Shown here in pieces: positions 50,763 to 51,702 of a DNA stretch of 51,702 bases. Numbering within the stretch: the first letter of the stretch is position 1; every line of letters starts with the position of its first letter. The position numbers were made by a program, and so were the translations under genes. Under the pieces are notes generated by a model. The model did no database searches and was not told where the DNA came from. It saw only the letters and a program-made list of their open reading frames with translations. The stretch is from Xenococcaceae cyanobacterium MO_188.B29 (lineage in GTDB: Bacteria; Cyanobacteriota; Cyanobacteriia; Cyanobacteriales; Xenococcaceae): positions 1-51,702 of the forward strand of contig JASJDI010000004.1 of NCBI GenBank assembly GCA_030065155.1. Reading direction: 5' to 3'.

Positions 50763-51584
50763 GTGAAACAGCAATTAGGAAACAGTATTATTTTAGACTT
50801 ATTGATGTTATCGCTATTCGGGCAGTTGCCTGCTCAAGCTGAGGTACCCGAAACTAAAATACTCTCTGATTTACCTGCAATTACAGTTGAAGAATGGCTG
50901 TCTCAGTTAAATAATTACCCTGCGATCGTAGCAGAGATTGAAGTGCGATCGACAATGGAGGGAGTTGAAATCATCCTAACTACTACTAATGATAAACAAC
51001 TACAGGGGATTACTTCGATAGAAGACAATAATCTAATTATCGATATTCCTAATGCTCAACTTGATTGGCAAGAGCGGGAATTGGTGCGAGATAATCCTGC
51101 CGATGGCATAGCTTCTGTTACGGTAACTGCTTTGGGAGAAAATAATATTCGAGTTGTGGTAACTGGTCTTGAAGGAACGCCAACAGGAGAAACAGTACAA
51201 ACCCCTCAAGGGCTAACGATTAGTGCAACACCACCCATACCAGTAGCAGATACAGAAACACCAGACGAAGTAATTGATATTATTGTTACGGCTCAGAAAC
51301 AGCCTGAAAGGTTACAGGATGTGCCTATTAGTATCACTACCTTCTCTCAACAAGAAATCGAAGATGCAAGGATAGATTCATTTCGGGATGTAGCAGCAAA
51401 TACCCCTAACTTTTTTACTACGGTAGGCGATCGCGCTTTTAATATCCAAACTATTCGCGGTCTGGGTAACGCTGGCTTTTTAACTAGAGACAGCATTAGT
51501 TTTTTTATCGACGATGTTCCTTATGAAAATGTCCACCAGTTACTACCAGGAGCATTATTTGACCTAGAAAGGGTTAAGAACTGA
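50763..51584 (+). pseudogene. TonB-dependent receptor with AMIN domain, truncated
   Basis: The N-terminal 273 codons of an outer-membrane receptor. A signal peptide runs to QAEV (about residue 27), then an AMIN domain (about 55-150, IEVRSTMEGVEIILTT), then a TonB-box-like DEVIDIIVTAQK and the plug domain (LQDVPISITTFSQQEI, TIRGLGNAGF). The frame stops at LERVKN, just where the plug should continue ERVEVLRGPQ. The beta-barrel is absent. Start is GTG 50763. The break at about 51576 coincides with the left end of an IS607-like element, which explains the loss. It probably served siderophore or metal uptake with TonB. Confidence 0.85.
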
Positions 51585-51702
51585 ATTAAAATAATTAGAC
51601 AATATTGAACATAGTTAGACATAAAAGATGGTAATATGAGTTTATGTCTAATTTGATTGGAGTAAAAGAAGCAGCAGAACTCTTAGGAGTATCAACTAAA
51701 AC
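51576..51702 (+). mobile_element. Left end of an IS607-type element
   Basis: From about 51576 the sequence departs from the receptor gene and leads into a serine-recombinase gene. It contains TTAGACA twice (about 51594 and 51615) and an exact inverted repeat, TTAGACATAAA (51615-51625) and TTTATGTCTAA (51641-51651). IS607 elements insert at a GG core; GGG at 51571-51573 is close to the break. The rest, probably with a tnpB gene, lies outside the window. Confidence 0.75.
51644..51702 (+). CDS. tnpA: IS607 TnpA serine recombinase, partial
   Basis: Only the first 19 codons are in the window: MSNLIGVKEAAELLGVSTK plus Thr begun at the edge. This is the MerR-like helix-turn-helix that begins IS607-family TnpA proteins, which carry a serine-resolvase catalytic domain further on. 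The ATG lies inside the right arm of an 11-base inverted repeat, suggesting autoregulation. Whether the gene is complete cannot be seen. Confidence 0.8.
   Translation, partial: MSNLIGVKEAAELLGVSTK

Overview
The window looks like a cyanobacterial chromosome segment. Evidence: the HIP1 octamer GCGATCGC and its GCGATCG variants recur throughout; there is a Ycf39-type photosystem II assembly factor, a high-light-inducible chlorophyll-binding protein, CHAT and two-partner-secretion genes, PEP-CTERM proteins, and many AT-rich spacers filled with short cyanobacterial repeats. I cannot fix the genus. Low GC and repeat richness would suit a coccoid or pleurocapsalean-like lineage, but that is inference.

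Layout. 1-4.5 kb: fabG, thioredoxin, a small lipoprotein/PepSY-like pair, a TIP-like aquaporin and ycf39. 4.5-9 kb: a minus-strand run of membrane glycosyltransferase-like proteins and an unrecognised membrane protein. 9.4-15.2 kb: malonyl-CoA synthetase (matB), then a minus-strand iron/spermidine-type ABC importer (binding protein, fused permease, ATPase), divergent from a hybrid sensor kinase (15.8-18.1 kb). The 15.2-15.8 kb spacer carries a cluster of degenerate GTGTAAT-type repeats. 18.1-19.3 kb: a repeat-rich gene desert holding a broken four-helix-bundle gene. 19.3-27.8 kb: the most coherent accessory locus, with a PEP-CTERM-like secreted protein, a TpsA exoprotein, its TpsB outer-membrane transporter and a signal-bearing TPR-CHAT (caspase-like) protein, all on the plus strand. 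28-31 kb: an ABC-2 exporter (DrrA/DrrB type). 31-33 kb: Uma2 nuclease, a monooxygenase pseudogene with one nonsense codon, and a divergent TetR regulator with two operator-like palindromes between them. 33-37.3 kb: small conserved proteins, a SPOR-like protein, aroK and argB. 37.5-45 kb: cytochrome b561, an orphan glycine-betaine-type binding protein, an overlapping kinase/regulator pair, a Ser/Thr kinase, a YaaW-like protein and an O-antigen-ligase family protein. 45.2-48 kb: an RHH-like small protein, an HLIP gene, and a PEP-CTERM gene split by a TnpB-only IS200/IS605-type element. 48-51.7 kb: methionine aminopeptidase, rhomboid protease and a GNAT, then a decayed TonB gene and a TonB-dependent receptor cut off by an IS607-type element running out of the window.

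Two themes stand out. First, the TpsA-TpsB-CHAT module looks like a secreted-exoprotein system with its own periplasm- or envelope-located caspase-like protease. Second, there is a lot of visible gene decay by identifiable mechanisms: a nonsense mutation, replacement of a gene core by heptamer repeats, and two transposon insertions. For the TnpB insertion the uninterrupted gene can be reconstructed exactly, and this predicts the nuclease's target motif and guide. No tRNA, rRNA or CRISPR array was seen.
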